A DNA stretch of 64,000 nt from Polyangia bacterium (GCA_030429545.1 JAUIFF010000015.1:1-64000); one strand, 5' to 3'; counted from the first letter of the stretch, positions 33,699-42,974 are shown. Notes: generated by a model not told the origin, from the letters alone. Translations and numbers: made by a program.

Positions 33699-35354
33699 AT
33701 GCTGTTTCCCACCTTCGACTTTTTGCTGTTTGCCCTCCCGGTTTTGGCCGGGTTTTGGCTATTGGCGGATCGCAAGTGGGCGCGCGTGCTGCTGCTGCTG
33801 TTCGCCAGCTACTTCTTTTATATGGCAGGGCCCAAAACAGAGCCCCCGCCTGCGCCCTGGTACTTCGCCGGCCTGCTGCTGTTTTCCTCGGTCCTCGACT
33901 TTGTCTGCGGCAAGGCGATTTATCGCCTGTCCGAGGCCAGCGAATCCGAAGACGAAGCAGTCGCGGCCCCGGCCAAGCGCAAACGCAACCTGTGGTTGTA
34001 CGCGAGCCTGATCGGCAACCTCGGGCTGCTTGGCTACTTCAAGTACTTCAACTTCTTTATGCAGGCGTTCGCCGACATGGCGGCGACGGTCGGCATTTCG
34101 GTCACGGCCTTGCACCTCGACGTGGTGCTGCCGCTCGGCATCAGCTTCTACACGTTCCAAAGCCTGAGCTACACGATCGATGTCTGGCGCGGGCGGTTGC
34201 AGCCCGAGACTTCGTTTGTCCGGTTCGCCCTGTTTGTCGCCTTCTTCCCGCAGCTGGTTGCGGGTCCGATCGTTCGCGCCAGCCAGTTTCTGCCGCAGCT
34301 GCAACGCGGGCCACGATTTACCCGTGAGGGCATTGAGACGGGTGTTTTTCGGATCGTCCGTGGGCTGTGCAAAAAAGTCATTCTGGGTGACTTCATCGCT
34401 GTTCACCTGACCGACCGGATCTTCGACAACCCCGAGACCTTTACCTCGCCGGAGCTGCTGGTCGCGCTCTACGGCTACACCCTGCAGATCTACGCCGACT
34501 TCTCCGGTTACTCCGATATCGCCATCGGTCTCGGACTGATGCTGGGCTTTCGCCTGCCGGAAAACTTCGATCGGCCGTACCAGTCGCGCGACATTGCCGA
34601 GTACTGGCGACGTTGGCACATGACGCTTTCGTCGTGGCTGCGCGACTACCTGTTTTTTCAACTTCTCGCGCGGTTTGGGGCCCGCGGGGGGTACCTCGCC
34701 GTGTGGCTCACGATGTTTTTGGTGGGCATGTGGCACGGCGCCAGCTGGAACTTTGTCATCTACGCCAACATCCACGCCGGGGCGATGGTGTTCAACCGTT
34801 GGAACCGGTTGCGCAAGCGCGAAGCATCGCTGGGCAAGCGTCTGGCCAAGTGGGGGCTGGGGCTTGCGATCGCCGGTGGGGCCTTTTTTGGCATCGGTTC
34901 GACCGTGTTGCAGCTGAGCATGTCGCAGTCGTTGGGCCTGGCCGGGTTTGTCGTGACCGCCGTGCTTATCTTGTGCGGGCTGCCACTTTTTACCCGCCGC
35001 AGCTCCAAGCTGATGGAAGTCGCCCACATCTTCATGACCTTCCACCTGCTGGTGATTTCGCGAATCTTCTTCCGCGCACCCGACCTCGAAACGGCGCGCG
35101 GCTATGTCTCGGGGCTGTTGCGGTTTGACGGCCGGTTTATCCGCCCCGACCTGGTCGATTGGCCGATTTGGGTGTTGCTCGGATTTGGCCTCGCCTACCA
35201 CTTCACCCCCAAAAAATGGGTCGAAACCCACCTTTTGAACCTATTTCGCCGGACCCCAGGTGTTGTCATCGGACTCGGTTTTTTGGCACTTTGCTACGGC
35301 CTGATGAAGCTGCTCGAAGGAGCACCCCGGGCATTCATTTACTTCCAGTACTGA
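33699..35354 (+). CDS. MBOAT family O-acyltransferase (DltB/AlgI-like)
   Basis: 551 residues with about ten or more membrane helices. MBOAT signatures: LPLGISFYTFQSLSYTIDVWRG, FFPQLVAGPIVRASQFLPQL, YADFSGYSDIAIGLGLMLGF, RDIAEYWRRWHMTLSSWLRDYLF and the catalytic His in MWHGASWNFVIY. MBOAT proteins in this branch pass acyl groups across the inner membrane: AlgI for alginate acetylation, DltB for D-alanyl transfer from a carrier protein. A carrier protein and adenylating ligase lie 3-5 kb downstream and SGNH partners are adjacent. First gene of the cluster, 18 bp before the next. Confidence 0.93.
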   Translation: MLFPTFDFLLFALPVLAGFWLLADRKWARVLLLLFASYFFYMAGPKTEPPPAPWYFAGLLLFSSVLDFVCGKAIYRLSEASESEDEAVAAPAKRKRNLWLYASLIGNLGLLGYFKYFNFFMQAFADMAATVGISVTALHLDVVLPLGISFYTFQSLSYTIDVWRGRLQPETSFVRFALFVAFFPQLVAGPIVRASQFLPQLQRGPRFTREGIETGVFRIVRGLCKKVILGDFIAVHLTDRIFDNPETFTSPELLVALYGYTLQIYADFSGYSDIAIGLGLMLGFRLPENFDRPYQSRDIAEYWRRWHMTLSSWLRDYLFFQLLARFGARGGYLAVWLTMFLVGMWHGASWNFVIYANIHAGAMVFNRWNRLRKREASLGKRLAKWGLGLAIAGGAFFGIGSTVLQLSMSQSLGLAGFVVTAVLILCGLPLFTRRSSKLMEVAHIFMTFHLLVISRIFFRAPDLETARGYVSGLLRFDGRFIRPDLVDWPIWVLLGFGLAYHFTPKKWVETHLLNLFRRTPGVVIGLGFLALCYGLMKLLEGAPRAFIYFQY

Positions 35355-35372
35355 CCGATAAGTGACCGACCC

Positions 35373-36929
35373 GTGAGTGATGCTCCCAAAGGCTTGATGG
35401 ATGTCGATGGCCGCCTCAAACAAAAGGTGGCCGTGCAACGCGACGAGGAGACCTCGGGGATGAGCCTGTCGGCGCTGGCCAAGGTTGGGCCGGCGATGGC
35501 CGTGGTCGCGATCGGGATTGTCCTCGCCTATGTGGTGCCGGGCCTCGAAGCGATGCAGCCGTGGAAACCCGGCGACCCGGTACCGTTTTGGAACGTGGTC
35601 GGAAGGCCGTTTGAATCTGAAGCGTTTGCCCAGCAAATCGAGAGAACTAACGAGATCGATAGCTTTGCCGACGAGGTGCTCTCCGAACCCGATCCACCGC
35701 CGGTACCGGTTGCTCCCAAAAAAGTTGTGGTCCAAAAGCCCGGTGATGGCCTGCCGGCCTACACACCCAAAGAGGGGGACGACAAACCTGCAGTTCAGTC
35801 GATCGAGCTGTTCAAGGGCCAGGAACTCGACCGGTTTTTCGCCAGCCTGGCGCGCAGCGACAGCAGCCTAGAAGGTGCAATTACACGGGTTTCGCACTGG
35901 GGCGACTCGGCGATCGGGATCGACGGCATCCCCGGGGCGATTCGCCGGCGGATGCAGGCTCGATTTGGCGACGCTGGCCACGGATTTCACCTGATGGCCC
36001 CGCCCAACAGCTCCTATCGCCACGGTGAGGTTAAACTCAAAACCAGTGGGTGGAGCCATTGCTTCATCATCTTCCGCTGCCGCAAGTCTTCGGGGCTGTA
36101 CGGCATGGGCGGCACCGTATTTACCTCGGCCGGCGGGGGCACAAGCACGTTCTCGATGCATCCCACCCGGAGTAGTGGGCAGGTGTCGAAGTTCGAGGTT
36201 TGGTATGCCGAGCACCCGCGCGGCGGGCAGTTTTCGGTGCGGGTCGACAAGGGTGAGAAGACCTTCGTCAACACCCGCGCCGAGGCCTACGAAGAACGCT
36301 GGCACGCGGTCGATGTCGAGGATGGGCCGCACACGTTCGAGGTGCGGGCAGCCGGCAAGGGTAAGGTCGAGCTGTTCGGGGTAACCCTTGAGCGCGACAA
36401 TCCCGGCGTTGTTTGGGACGGGCTTTCACAGGTCGGAGCGTTCACCAACCGCATGTCGGGCTTCGACCCCGATCACCTCAAAGACCATCTCCAACACCGC
36501 AAGTCCGACCTCGCCGTGTTCACGTTTGGCGGCAACGACATGATCCGGAAGGTCACCATGGAGCAGTACGCGGCCGAGTACCGCGAGGTGATCCAACTGT
36601 TTCGCAAGGCCCGGCCCGAGATGGACTGCCTGATCATGGCGCCGCTTGACCACGGCGAGCGCAAGGGCGTGCGAATCGTCAGTCAGCCGATCGTCCCACT
36701 CATGATCGAGGCCCAGCGCCAGGTCGCCAAGAGCGAGGGCTGCGGGTTTTTCGACACGGTTGCAGCGATGGGCGGGGAGGGGTCGGCCGGCCGGTGGTTC
36801 AAACGCAAGCCGCGATTGATCGGCGGCGATCTGTCCCACGCGACCTCCAAGGGCCACCAGGTGATCGGCGAGCTGGTCTATCGGGCAATCGTCGAGGGCT
36901 ATGTCGCCTATCGCAAGCGGACCAAGTAA
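35373..36929 (+). CDS. Membrane-anchored SGNH/GDSL acyltransferase/esterase-like protein, copy 1
   Basis: 518 residues from GTG 35373. Short cytoplasmic start, one transmembrane helix (VGPAMAVVAIGIVLAYVVPGL), a Pro/Glu linker, then an SGNH domain split by a ~200-residue beta-sandwich insert. Block I is VSHWGDSAIG (Ser nucleophile), block III TFGGNDM and block V DLSHATSKGHQV (Asp-x-x-His). The insert includes SKFEVWYAEHPRGGQFSVRVDKGE and DGPHTFEVRAAGKGKVELFG, resembling a carbohydrate-binding module. The layout recalls DltD/AlgJ partners of MBOAT proteins and CBM-interrupted peptidoglycan O-acetyl esterases such as Ape1. It should face the periplasm. Confidence 0.85.
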   Translation: MSDAPKGLMDVDGRLKQKVAVQRDEETSGMSLSALAKVGPAMAVVAIGIVLAYVVPGLEAMQPWKPGDPVPFWNVVGRPFESEAFAQQIERTNEIDSFADEVLSEPDPPPVPVAPKKVVVQKPGDGLPAYTPKEGDDKPAVQSIELFKGQELDRFFASLARSDSSLEGAITRVSHWGDSAIGIDGIPGAIRRRMQARFGDAGHGFHLMAPPNSSYRHGEVKLKTSGWSHCFIIFRCRKSSGLYGMGGTVFTSAGGGTSTFSMHPTRSSGQVSKFEVWYAEHPRGGQFSVRVDKGEKTFVNTRAEAYEERWHAVDVEDGPHTFEVRAAGKGKVELFGVTLERDNPGVVWDGLSQVGAFTNRMSGFDPDHLKDHLQHRKSDLAVFTFGGNDMIRKVTMEQYAAEYREVIQLFRKARPEMDCLIMAPLDHGERKGVRIVSQPIVPLMIEAQRQVAKSEGCGFFDTVAAMGGEGSAGRWFKRKPRLIGGDLSHATSKGHQVIGELVYRAIVEGYVAYRKRTK

Positions 36930-37118
36930 CTGCCGGATTGAACGCGAAAGTGCCACCAGTGGCTTGGGCACGGCTGAAGATCGACACGTAGAGGTCTGAA
37001 GTTGCGGCATCAGCAGCGGCTTGAAGCTGGCTTCAGGAGGTCGACGAACTCCCGAAGTTGCGGCTCCGGGAAAGTGAAGTTGCGTATCGTCCGCGAACCA
37101 CGGTAGCCACACCCATCT
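36930..37118. other. Intra-cluster gap with short repeats and a small hairpin
   Basis: 189 bases without a gene. It contains three imperfect GAAGTTGCGG words (about 36998, 37053, 37076) and a perfect 6-bp hairpin TGAAGC-TG-GCTTCA near 37022-37035. No T-run follows, so it is not a clear terminator. It may hold a promoter for the ligase gene. Confidence 0.35.
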
Positions 37119-38678
37119 ATGGCGCTGCACCACGCGTTTTTAGCTATCGCCCGCACGTTTCCCCAGCGGATCGCCCTCGAAGTTGATGGCGAGCAGGTCA
37201 GCTACGCGGCGCTGCAAACCCAGTCTGCCCAGATCGCCGCGAGCTTGATGGCTCACCGGACCGAGGGGGCGCCGTTGACTGCAGTGCTGGGCCAGCGGAG
37301 CCGAGATTGCTTTGCCGGGATCCTGGGGGTGCTTTGCTCGGGTCACGGCTATGTGCCGATGATTCCGAGTTACCCGGCGGTGCGACTCGCGGACATGATT
37401 CGGCGAGCTGAAGTTCGGGCGCTGGTTGTCGACCGCTCGGGTGAGAAGGTTTTGCCCGAAGTGCTCGGCTTGGTCGAGCAACCACTCATCGTGATTCGTC
37501 TCGATCCACAGGGCAAACTCGAGTCGCGACACCACACCCTGCTGGGCCCACAAGAGCTGTTACCGGCCGAGCAATGGCAGCCACCGGAAGTTGCCGACGA
37601 CGGCATCGCCTACATCCTCTTTACCTCGGGTAGCACTGGCCAGCCCAAGGGCGTGATGGTCGCACATCGGAACATCGAACGATTCTTAAAGGTCGTGACC
37701 GAGCGTTACGAGTTTGGCCGCGAGGACCGATTTAGCCACCTGTTTGAGACGACCTTCGACCTCTCGCTGCTCGACTTGTTTGCTCCCTGGAGCATTGGAG
37801 CCTGCCTGTGCGTGCCTGACGACCGGGCGCGGATGCTGCCTGCTCAATACGTCAATCAATCAAAAATTAGTGTTTGGTTTTCGGTACCTTCAGTTGCATT
37901 GTTAATGAAGAACATGCGCTTATTGGAGGCTGGAACATTCCCGGGTTTGCGGGTCTCGCTGTTTTGCGGCGAAGCTCTTCCAGTGCCTGTTGCCGAAGCG
38001 TGGGCCGCCGCTGCGCCAAACTCGCTTGTCGAAAATATCTATGGGCCGACCGAGCTGACGCTTGCCTGCACGACCTATCGCATTGGCGAGCGACTGCGGG
38101 ATGAGGCTGCCAATGAGGTGGTCCCAATCGGCGAGCCGTTTCCGGCAATGCGGGCCAAGGTTGTCGACCCTGACCTGTGCGAAGTTGCGCCCGGGGAGAC
38201 CGGTGAACTCATCATGGCAGGTCCCCAGGTCGCACTCGGCTACTGGCGTGACGCCGAACGCACAGCCGCGGCGTTTGTGGTGCCACCGGGGGAGTCTGAA
38301 ACGTTTTACCGCACGGGCGATCGTGTGCGCCGGCCAGCGACACCCGGCGAACCTTTGATTTTTTTGGGCAGGCTCGATCATCAGGTCAAAATCCGCGGGC
38401 ACCGGGTCGAGCTCGGTGAAGTCGAAGCCGCCGTGATGAACGCAGCCCACATCGATACCGCCGTTGCGCTTGGCTGGCCTGTGACGTCGGCCGGATGTGC
38501 CGAAGGCATCGTGGTGTGGGTCGAAGGTGAGGTTCCGAGCCGGGATATTCAGCGAGCCGTCCGCCAGCGGCTACCGCGGTACATGGTGCCCAAACAGTAT
38601 CGGGCCGTGCCGGCGTTCCCCCTCAACCCCAACGGCAAAATCGATCGCAAGGCTCTCAAGGCGATGTTGGATAGCTAA
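37119..38678 (+). CDS. Amino-acid adenylating ligase, DltA-like
   Basis: 519 residues, a stand-alone ANL-family adenylation enzyme. Core motifs: YILFTSGSTGQPKGVMVAH (P-loop), FETTFDLSLLDLF (with the Asp that binds an amino group), SLFCGEALP, NIYGPTE, FYRTGDRVRR, LGRLDHQVKIRGHRVELGEVE and NPNGKIDRKAL (catalytic Lys). KISVWFSVPSVALLM and LFCGEALP are especially close to D-alanine-carrier protein ligase DltA. It should load an amino acid onto the carrier protein encoded directly downstream (TAA then ATG, no gap). The amino acid is not predictable by eye. Confidence 0.88.
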   Translation: MALHHAFLAIARTFPQRIALEVDGEQVSYAALQTQSAQIAASLMAHRTEGAPLTAVLGQRSRDCFAGILGVLCSGHGYVPMIPSYPAVRLADMIRRAEVRALVVDRSGEKVLPEVLGLVEQPLIVIRLDPQGKLESRHHTLLGPQELLPAEQWQPPEVADDGIAYILFTSGSTGQPKGVMVAHRNIERFLKVVTERYEFGREDRFSHLFETTFDLSLLDLFAPWSIGACLCVPDDRARMLPAQYVNQSKISVWFSVPSVALLMKNMRLLEAGTFPGLRVSLFCGEALPVPVAEAWAAAAPNSLVENIYGPTELTLACTTYRIGERLRDEAANEVVPIGEPFPAMRAKVVDPDLCEVAPGETGELIMAGPQVALGYWRDAERTAAAFVVPPGESETFYRTGDRVRRPATPGEPLIFLGRLDHQVKIRGHRVELGEVEAAVMNAAHIDTAVALGWPVTSAGCAEGIVVWVEGEVPSRDIQRAVRQRLPRYMVPKQYRAVPAFPLNPNGKIDRKALKAMLDS

Positions 38679-38930
38679 ATGAAGCAGCTTACACGACAAG
38701 ATTTGATCGGATTTCTCGAAAACCATGCACGCGAGGACCTCTCCGAGGTCCGCGACGACACCGAGTTGTTCTCGACTGGGTTGGTCGACTCGTTTGCGAT
38801 GATCGAGCTTTTGATGTTTCTCGAGAAGTACACCGGGACCCGTCTCGGGCCCGAGGATATCGACCTCGACAACCTCGACAGCATTGGCCGGATCATCAAG
38901 TACGTCGACAAACGCAAGGCTGGCAAGTAG
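38679..38930 (+). CDS. Acyl/aminoacyl carrier protein (DltC-like)
   Basis: 83 residues, the size of DltC and stand-alone ACPs. The phosphopantetheine site is the Ser in LVDSFAMIELLMFLE, in the usual position at the start of helix 2. The acidic helices and the ending IGRIIKYVDKRKAGK are typical. It begins on the base after the ligase stop codon, so the pair is translationally coupled. It should carry the group activated by the ligase to the membrane acyltransferase. Confidence 0.9.
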   Translation: MKQLTRQDLIGFLENHAREDLSEVRDDTELFSTGLVDSFAMIELLMFLEKYTGTRLGPEDIDLDNLDSIGRIIKYVDKRKAGK

Positions 38931-38935
38931 CCCGC

Positions 38936-39865
38936 ATGTCGACTGTTGCGACCACGCCTCCGGGCATCGTGATTTTGGGAGCACCGCGCTCGGGCACCAC
39001 GCTTTTGCGCCGGCTGCTCGATGCCCATCCCAATCTCGCCTGTCCGCCCGAGACCTACCTGCTGTCGGCCTGCGCCCGGTTTTTACACGAAGAGACGTTT
39101 GCCCACGGGCTGCGAATTGGCGTGCTTTTGGGGCTGGGCTACGCCGGCATCGACGAGGCGACAACCCTCGCACGTCTGCGCGCGTTTGCGTTTGGGCTGT
39201 TGCAAGAACATGCGACGGCCAAGGGCAAGCCGAGGTGGGTCGAGAAGACCGCGTTCGATGCCTTTCACGTCAAGGCGATCCGCACGTTGTGCCAGGGCCA
39301 TGTGCGATTTTTGTGCATACAACGACATGGCCTCGACGTGGTCCTCAGCCTCGAAGAGCTGGTCAAAAAGACCGGTGGGTTTGTCGACGAGCTGCATACC
39401 TACATCCGCCGTTATCCCGAGCCCTACGAGGCCTTTTGCCGGGCTTGGGCCGATGTTGCCAACGACTTGGCCGACCTCGTCGAGGCCGACGATATGGCGA
39501 TGTCGATCCGTTACGAAGACCTGGTCGCCGACCCACAAGCCACGCTGCGCAGGGTCCTCGACTTTGTCGGCGAACCGTGGGAGCAGGGCCTCGTTGAACG
39601 TGCCCTCAACCAGACGGGCAGCGTTGGGTTTGGCGATTGGAAGACCTACGCCAAGTCCTCGATCGAAAACACCAGCGTCGGTCGCTACAAACGGCTACCG
39701 ACCCCCGTGCGCAACCGATTGGCTGGACTGTGTAACCCCACGCTCGCGCGCCTAGGGTACCCAGAAGTTGCGATCGAACCAGAGGAAGACGCCGAAGCGG
39801 CACGGCGTCGTTACGAACTCGGGTTGCTCCTCAACCGCATGAAAGCGAACAAGAAGTCGTCGTGA
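38936..39865 (+). CDS. Sulfotransferase
   Basis: 309 residues. The 5'-phosphosulfate-binding loop of PAPS is LGAPRSGTTLLRRLLDAHP, and the 3'-phosphate-binding strand/helix is FLCIQRHGLDVVLSLEELV. SIRYEDLVADPQATLRRVLDFVGE is the later conserved block. It transfers sulfate from PAPS to a hydroxyl or amino group of a carbohydrate or small molecule. Starts 5 bp after the carrier protein and overlaps the next gene by 4 bp (GTGA), so it belongs to the same operon. Confidence 0.9.
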   Translation: MSTVATTPPGIVILGAPRSGTTLLRRLLDAHPNLACPPETYLLSACARFLHEETFAHGLRIGVLLGLGYAGIDEATTLARLRAFAFGLLQEHATAKGKPRWVEKTAFDAFHVKAIRTLCQGHVRFLCIQRHGLDVVLSLEELVKKTGGFVDELHTYIRRYPEPYEAFCRAWADVANDLADLVEADDMAMSIRYEDLVADPQATLRRVLDFVGEPWEQGLVERALNQTGSVGFGDWKTYAKSSIENTSVGRYKRLPTPVRNRLAGLCNPTLARLGYPEVAIEPEEDAEAARRRYELGLLLNRMKANKKSS

Positions 39866-41529
39866 AGTCGGGTTCCCGGCGGGGTGACGCTGTCGACCCA
39901 AATCTGCGTGTCCATGGTGGCGTGCGTGACCGGGCACACCCCAGCGGTGGTCGGGTTGGTGCACCGCTTGTTCAGCTGCTTGCCTCTACATGTTTATTGC
40001 TCGCCTGTCGTACCGAGTCGCCCCCGGCGACGACCACGATGCCGCCGACGGTCGCTGCCACGCCTGTCCAAGATACGGCCCCGCAGCCCATAGCCGAGCC
40101 TGAACCGGAGCCCCAGCCCACTGTCGACCCGGCCAAGCTGCCGGTGCTCAACCCAACCATCCAGGCCGCTCGCCAACATGCCCAAGAAGCGGTGTTGGCC
40201 AAGTCCCAACCCTTGCAACCCGATCTGCAGCCGTTGCCCGACGGGCCGCTGCCAGGTGCTGCGTTGGGCCCCGAGCCGATGCCCGGGTTTTTTACCCGGC
40301 TCGAACTGCCCGCCGGGCAAAACCCGCTCGCCAACTTTGAACAGGCGCTCGCCGAACTCGAAGACGGGACCCGCAAAGAGCCTGTCCGTCTGGCCATGTA
40401 TGGGGCTTCGGGCACGGCCGTTGACCTGTGGACTGCCTATATGCGCGCCTACCTGCACAAGCGTTTTGGCGACGCCGGCCCCGGGATGATCGCCCCGGCA
40501 CCCCACACCAAGTGGTACCGCCATCACGAGTTTGTCGTTTCGGCCTCGTCGCTCAAGCGCCACTGGACCAAACACAACTCCTATCGCCACAAAGACCCGG
40601 ACACCAAGGGGTTGTTTGGGGCGATGGGGGTGGCCATGAGTGCCAAGTCGAAGCGTGCATATTCAATCATCAAGCCGAGCAAGCGCTCGACCAGCGCGCT
40701 CGCGGCCACGACCTTCGACTTTTTTCACCTCGTCAAACCCAAGGGCGGCAACTACATCATCAAGGTCGACGGCAAGCAGGTCGCCGAGGTCAAGACCAAG
40801 ACCAAAAAGCGTAAGGACCCGCCCAAGCTCGGGGTCCATCGCATCGAGGTCGAGGCTGGCGAACACGAGATCCGCCTCGATATCAAGGGCAACGGCGAAG
40901 TCTGGCTGCTCGGCATTGCGGCTGAGACAGGCGAGCCTGGAGTGGTGGTCGACAACTTTGGGATCGATGGCGCACGGATTGCCAACCTCAAGCTCTGGGA
41001 CCAAGACCTGTGGCAAGAGCACCTGCGGCTACGCGACCCGGAGCTGTACACCCTGCACTTTGGTACCAACTCGGCAGTCGACGAAGACGAGTCGATGACC
41101 AAGTACGAAAAGGATTACCGCGCTGCCCTCGACATGTTTCGGGCCGCCGTACCGCAGGCGAGTTGTGTGATCTTAGGCCCGAGCGACTACCCCAAGGTCG
41201 ATGGCGAAGAAGTCAGCCCGCGCCCGCGAATCGGCGAAATCCGTGAACTCCAACGCAAGTTGGCGGTCGAATACGGATGTGCTTTTTGGGACATGCTCAA
41301 GTTTGTCGGCGGCGAAGGGGCCCAGACCGCGTGGGTCCAAGCCGAACTCACCCGCAAGGATTATCTCCACCTCACCCGCAACGGGTATGTACGCTGGGGG
41401 ATCGGCCTGACCGATGCCCTGATGTACAACTACGATTGGTCCCGTCGCTCCCAAGGCGACCCTGGCACTGCAGCTAAACAGCAAAATGTTGCTCCGACTC
41501 AAGATCCCAACTCCCCCAATTCGATGTAA
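39862..41529 (+). CDS. SGNH-like lipoprotein, copy 2
   Basis: 555 residues from GTG 39862. Lipobox STCLLLAC-R after a ~37-residue charged start, then a long Pro/Glu/Gln linker. The SGNH domain has block I LAMYGASGTAVDLW (GAS instead of GDS, Ser kept), block III HFGTNSA and block V DYLHLTRNGYV (Asp-x-x-His). The same type of beta-rich insert as copy 1 lies between (GVHRIEVEAGEHEIRLDIKGNGEVWLLG). Probably an outer-membrane-anchored partner acting on a periplasmic glycan. The 3' end overlaps the next gene by 44 bp. Confidence 0.83.
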   Translation: MKSGSRRGDAVDPNLRVHGGVRDRAHPSGGRVGAPLVQLLASTCLLLACRTESPPATTTMPPTVAATPVQDTAPQPIAEPEPEPQPTVDPAKLPVLNPTIQAARQHAQEAVLAKSQPLQPDLQPLPDGPLPGAALGPEPMPGFFTRLELPAGQNPLANFEQALAELEDGTRKEPVRLAMYGASGTAVDLWTAYMRAYLHKRFGDAGPGMIAPAPHTKWYRHHEFVVSASSLKRHWTKHNSYRHKDPDTKGLFGAMGVAMSAKSKRAYSIIKPSKRSTSALAATTFDFFHLVKPKGGNYIIKVDGKQVAEVKTKTKKRKDPPKLGVHRIEVEAGEHEIRLDIKGNGEVWLLGIAAETGEPGVVVDNFGIDGARIANLKLWDQDLWQEHLRLRDPELYTLHFGTNSAVDEDESMTKYEKDYRAALDMFRAAVPQASCVILGPSDYPKVDGEEVSPRPRIGEIRELQRKLAVEYGCAFWDMLKFVGGEGAQTAWVQAELTRKDYLHLTRNGYVRWGIGLTDALMYNYDWSRRSQGDPGTAAKQQNVAPTQDPNSPNSM

Positions 41530-42958
41530 CAGCAACGACTCTGCGACGGTTGCAAACCCCTGGCTCGCCAGCCTGTTTGGCGCCGTCATGGTGGCCTCGG
41601 GGTGCGCCCAGTCGACCGGTACGAGCAGTGCCGACGCCGAGACCCGGGTGGTCAGTGGCGAACAAATTGCTGCCGACAACGCCCCGCAGGCGCCCGCACA
41701 ACAGCCGGCCCAAAAACAGGCCGAGCCCGCGCCTGAGCCCGAGCCCGAGCCCGTCTGGCAACCCCGCGAAGAGGACCGGGTCACACCCCATCGACCGCTT
41801 GAAAACCCCGAGGCCCTGGCCACGTTTTACGACCGTCTGGCCGAGATCGACGACGCTGCGGCCAAGGGCGACAAGTCGGTCGGGCTCGCCCGTGTTGTCC
41901 ACCTGGGTGCCTCGATGCTCGGCACAGACGACCTCACCTCGATCCTACGCGAGAAGTTTCAAACCCGGTTTGGCGACGGCGGGGCGGGATTGGTGCTGAT
42001 GCATCGATATATGTCGAACTATGTCCACCGCTGGGTCGAACTCAAGTCGAGTGGCTGGGACGACTGCTATATCGCCTACCTTTGCCTCAAAGACGGGCAC
42101 TACGGCCTGGGCGGCACCGCGTTTTGGCCACGCAGCGGGTCGGCGACAACCAAGATTTCAACCCGCAAAGATGAGCTCGGCGACGAGGTGTCCAAGTTTG
42201 AGGTTTGGTACGCCGATTCGCCCCACGGCGGCAAAATCGAAGTCCAGGTGGATGGCGGCGAGAAGACGGTGCTCGATACCAATGCAGATGCACTGACCGA
42301 TCGCTACCACGCTATCGATGTCGAGCAGGGGCCCCACACCATCGAAGTACGGGCGCGCCAGGGCAAACGCACGCGGGCCTACGGCGTGGTGTTGGAGACC
42401 GACGGACCGGGAATTGTCTGGGACCAATTTAGCTGGCTCGGGGCGTTTACCAAGCGCCTGCACGGCTATGATCCCGAACATATCAAGGGACAGATCGCCC
42501 ACCGCGACCCGGACTTGATTGCATTTACATATGGTGGCAACGACCTGCGCCGGGTCGCCAACAAAAAGCTGACGATGGAGCAGTACAAAGACGAGTACCT
42601 CAAGGGGATCCAGCGGGTACGTGCGGGCAAGCCCGAGGCCTCATGCCTGGTAATTGGGATTACCGACCGTGGCAAGTCGCTGACATTTACGATCCTGCCA
42701 GAACATGTACAGACAATTGTTGACGGCCAACGTGCCGCGGCCAAGGAAGCCGGCTGTGCATTTTTTGACACCTATATGGCAATGGGTGGCCCAGGCAGCC
42801 TCAAGAAGTGGGTCAAGAAAAAGCCCCCGCTGGCGGCCAAGGACCTCAAGCACCTCAATCACCGTGGCCGGGTCGTCTTTGGCGGGTGGCTGTACGACGC
42901 GATTATGGCCGGCTATGTGGCCCATCGAACCGGTGGCGGTGCGGCTGCTGAGGGGTAA
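41486..42958 (+). CDS. SGNH-like lipoprotein, copy 3
   Basis: 490 residues. Lipobox GAVMVASGC-A, a Pro/Glu linker, then the same interrupted SGNH fold: block I VVHLGASMLGTDDL (GAS), insert with SKFEVWYADSPHGGKIEVQVDGGEKTVLDT close to copy 1, block III TYGGNDL and block V DLKHLNHRGRVVFGG. Closer to copy 1 than to copy 2 in the insert. At 42520-42529 the decamer TGCATTTACA encodes ...LIAFTYGG with AT-rich codons where copy 1 uses GC-rich ones. Last gene of the cluster, followed by a strong terminator. Confidence 0.85.
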   Translation: MLLRLKIPTPPIRCNSNDSATVANPWLASLFGAVMVASGCAQSTGTSSADAETRVVSGEQIAADNAPQAPAQQPAQKQAEPAPEPEPEPVWQPREEDRVTPHRPLENPEALATFYDRLAEIDDAAAKGDKSVGLARVVHLGASMLGTDDLTSILREKFQTRFGDGGAGLVLMHRYMSNYVHRWVELKSSGWDDCYIAYLCLKDGHYGLGGTAFWPRSGSATTKISTRKDELGDEVSKFEVWYADSPHGGKIEVQVDGGEKTVLDTNADALTDRYHAIDVEQGPHTIEVRARQGKRTRAYGVVLETDGPGIVWDQFSWLGAFTKRLHGYDPEHIKGQIAHRDPDLIAFTYGGNDLRRVANKKLTMEQYKDEYLKGIQRVRAGKPEASCLVIGITDRGKSLTFTILPEHVQTIVDGQRAAAKEAGCAFFDTYMAMGGPGSLKKWVKKKPPLAAKDLKHLNHRGRVVFGGWLYDAIMAGYVAHRTGGGAAAEG

Positions 42959-42964
42959 ACTCAG

Positions 42965-42974
42965 TGCACATGCA
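42965..42974. repeat. Dispersed decamer TGCACATGCA (intergenic copy)
   Basis: Exact TGYANNTRCA match 7 bp after the last SGNH gene and abutting the terminator stem. Confidence 0.55.

Noticed and set aside
33759..35231. A 490-residue minus-strand frame over the MBOAT gene
   Set aside because: The plus strand encodes a full MBOAT protein with all motifs; the minus frame is hydrophilic shadow text.
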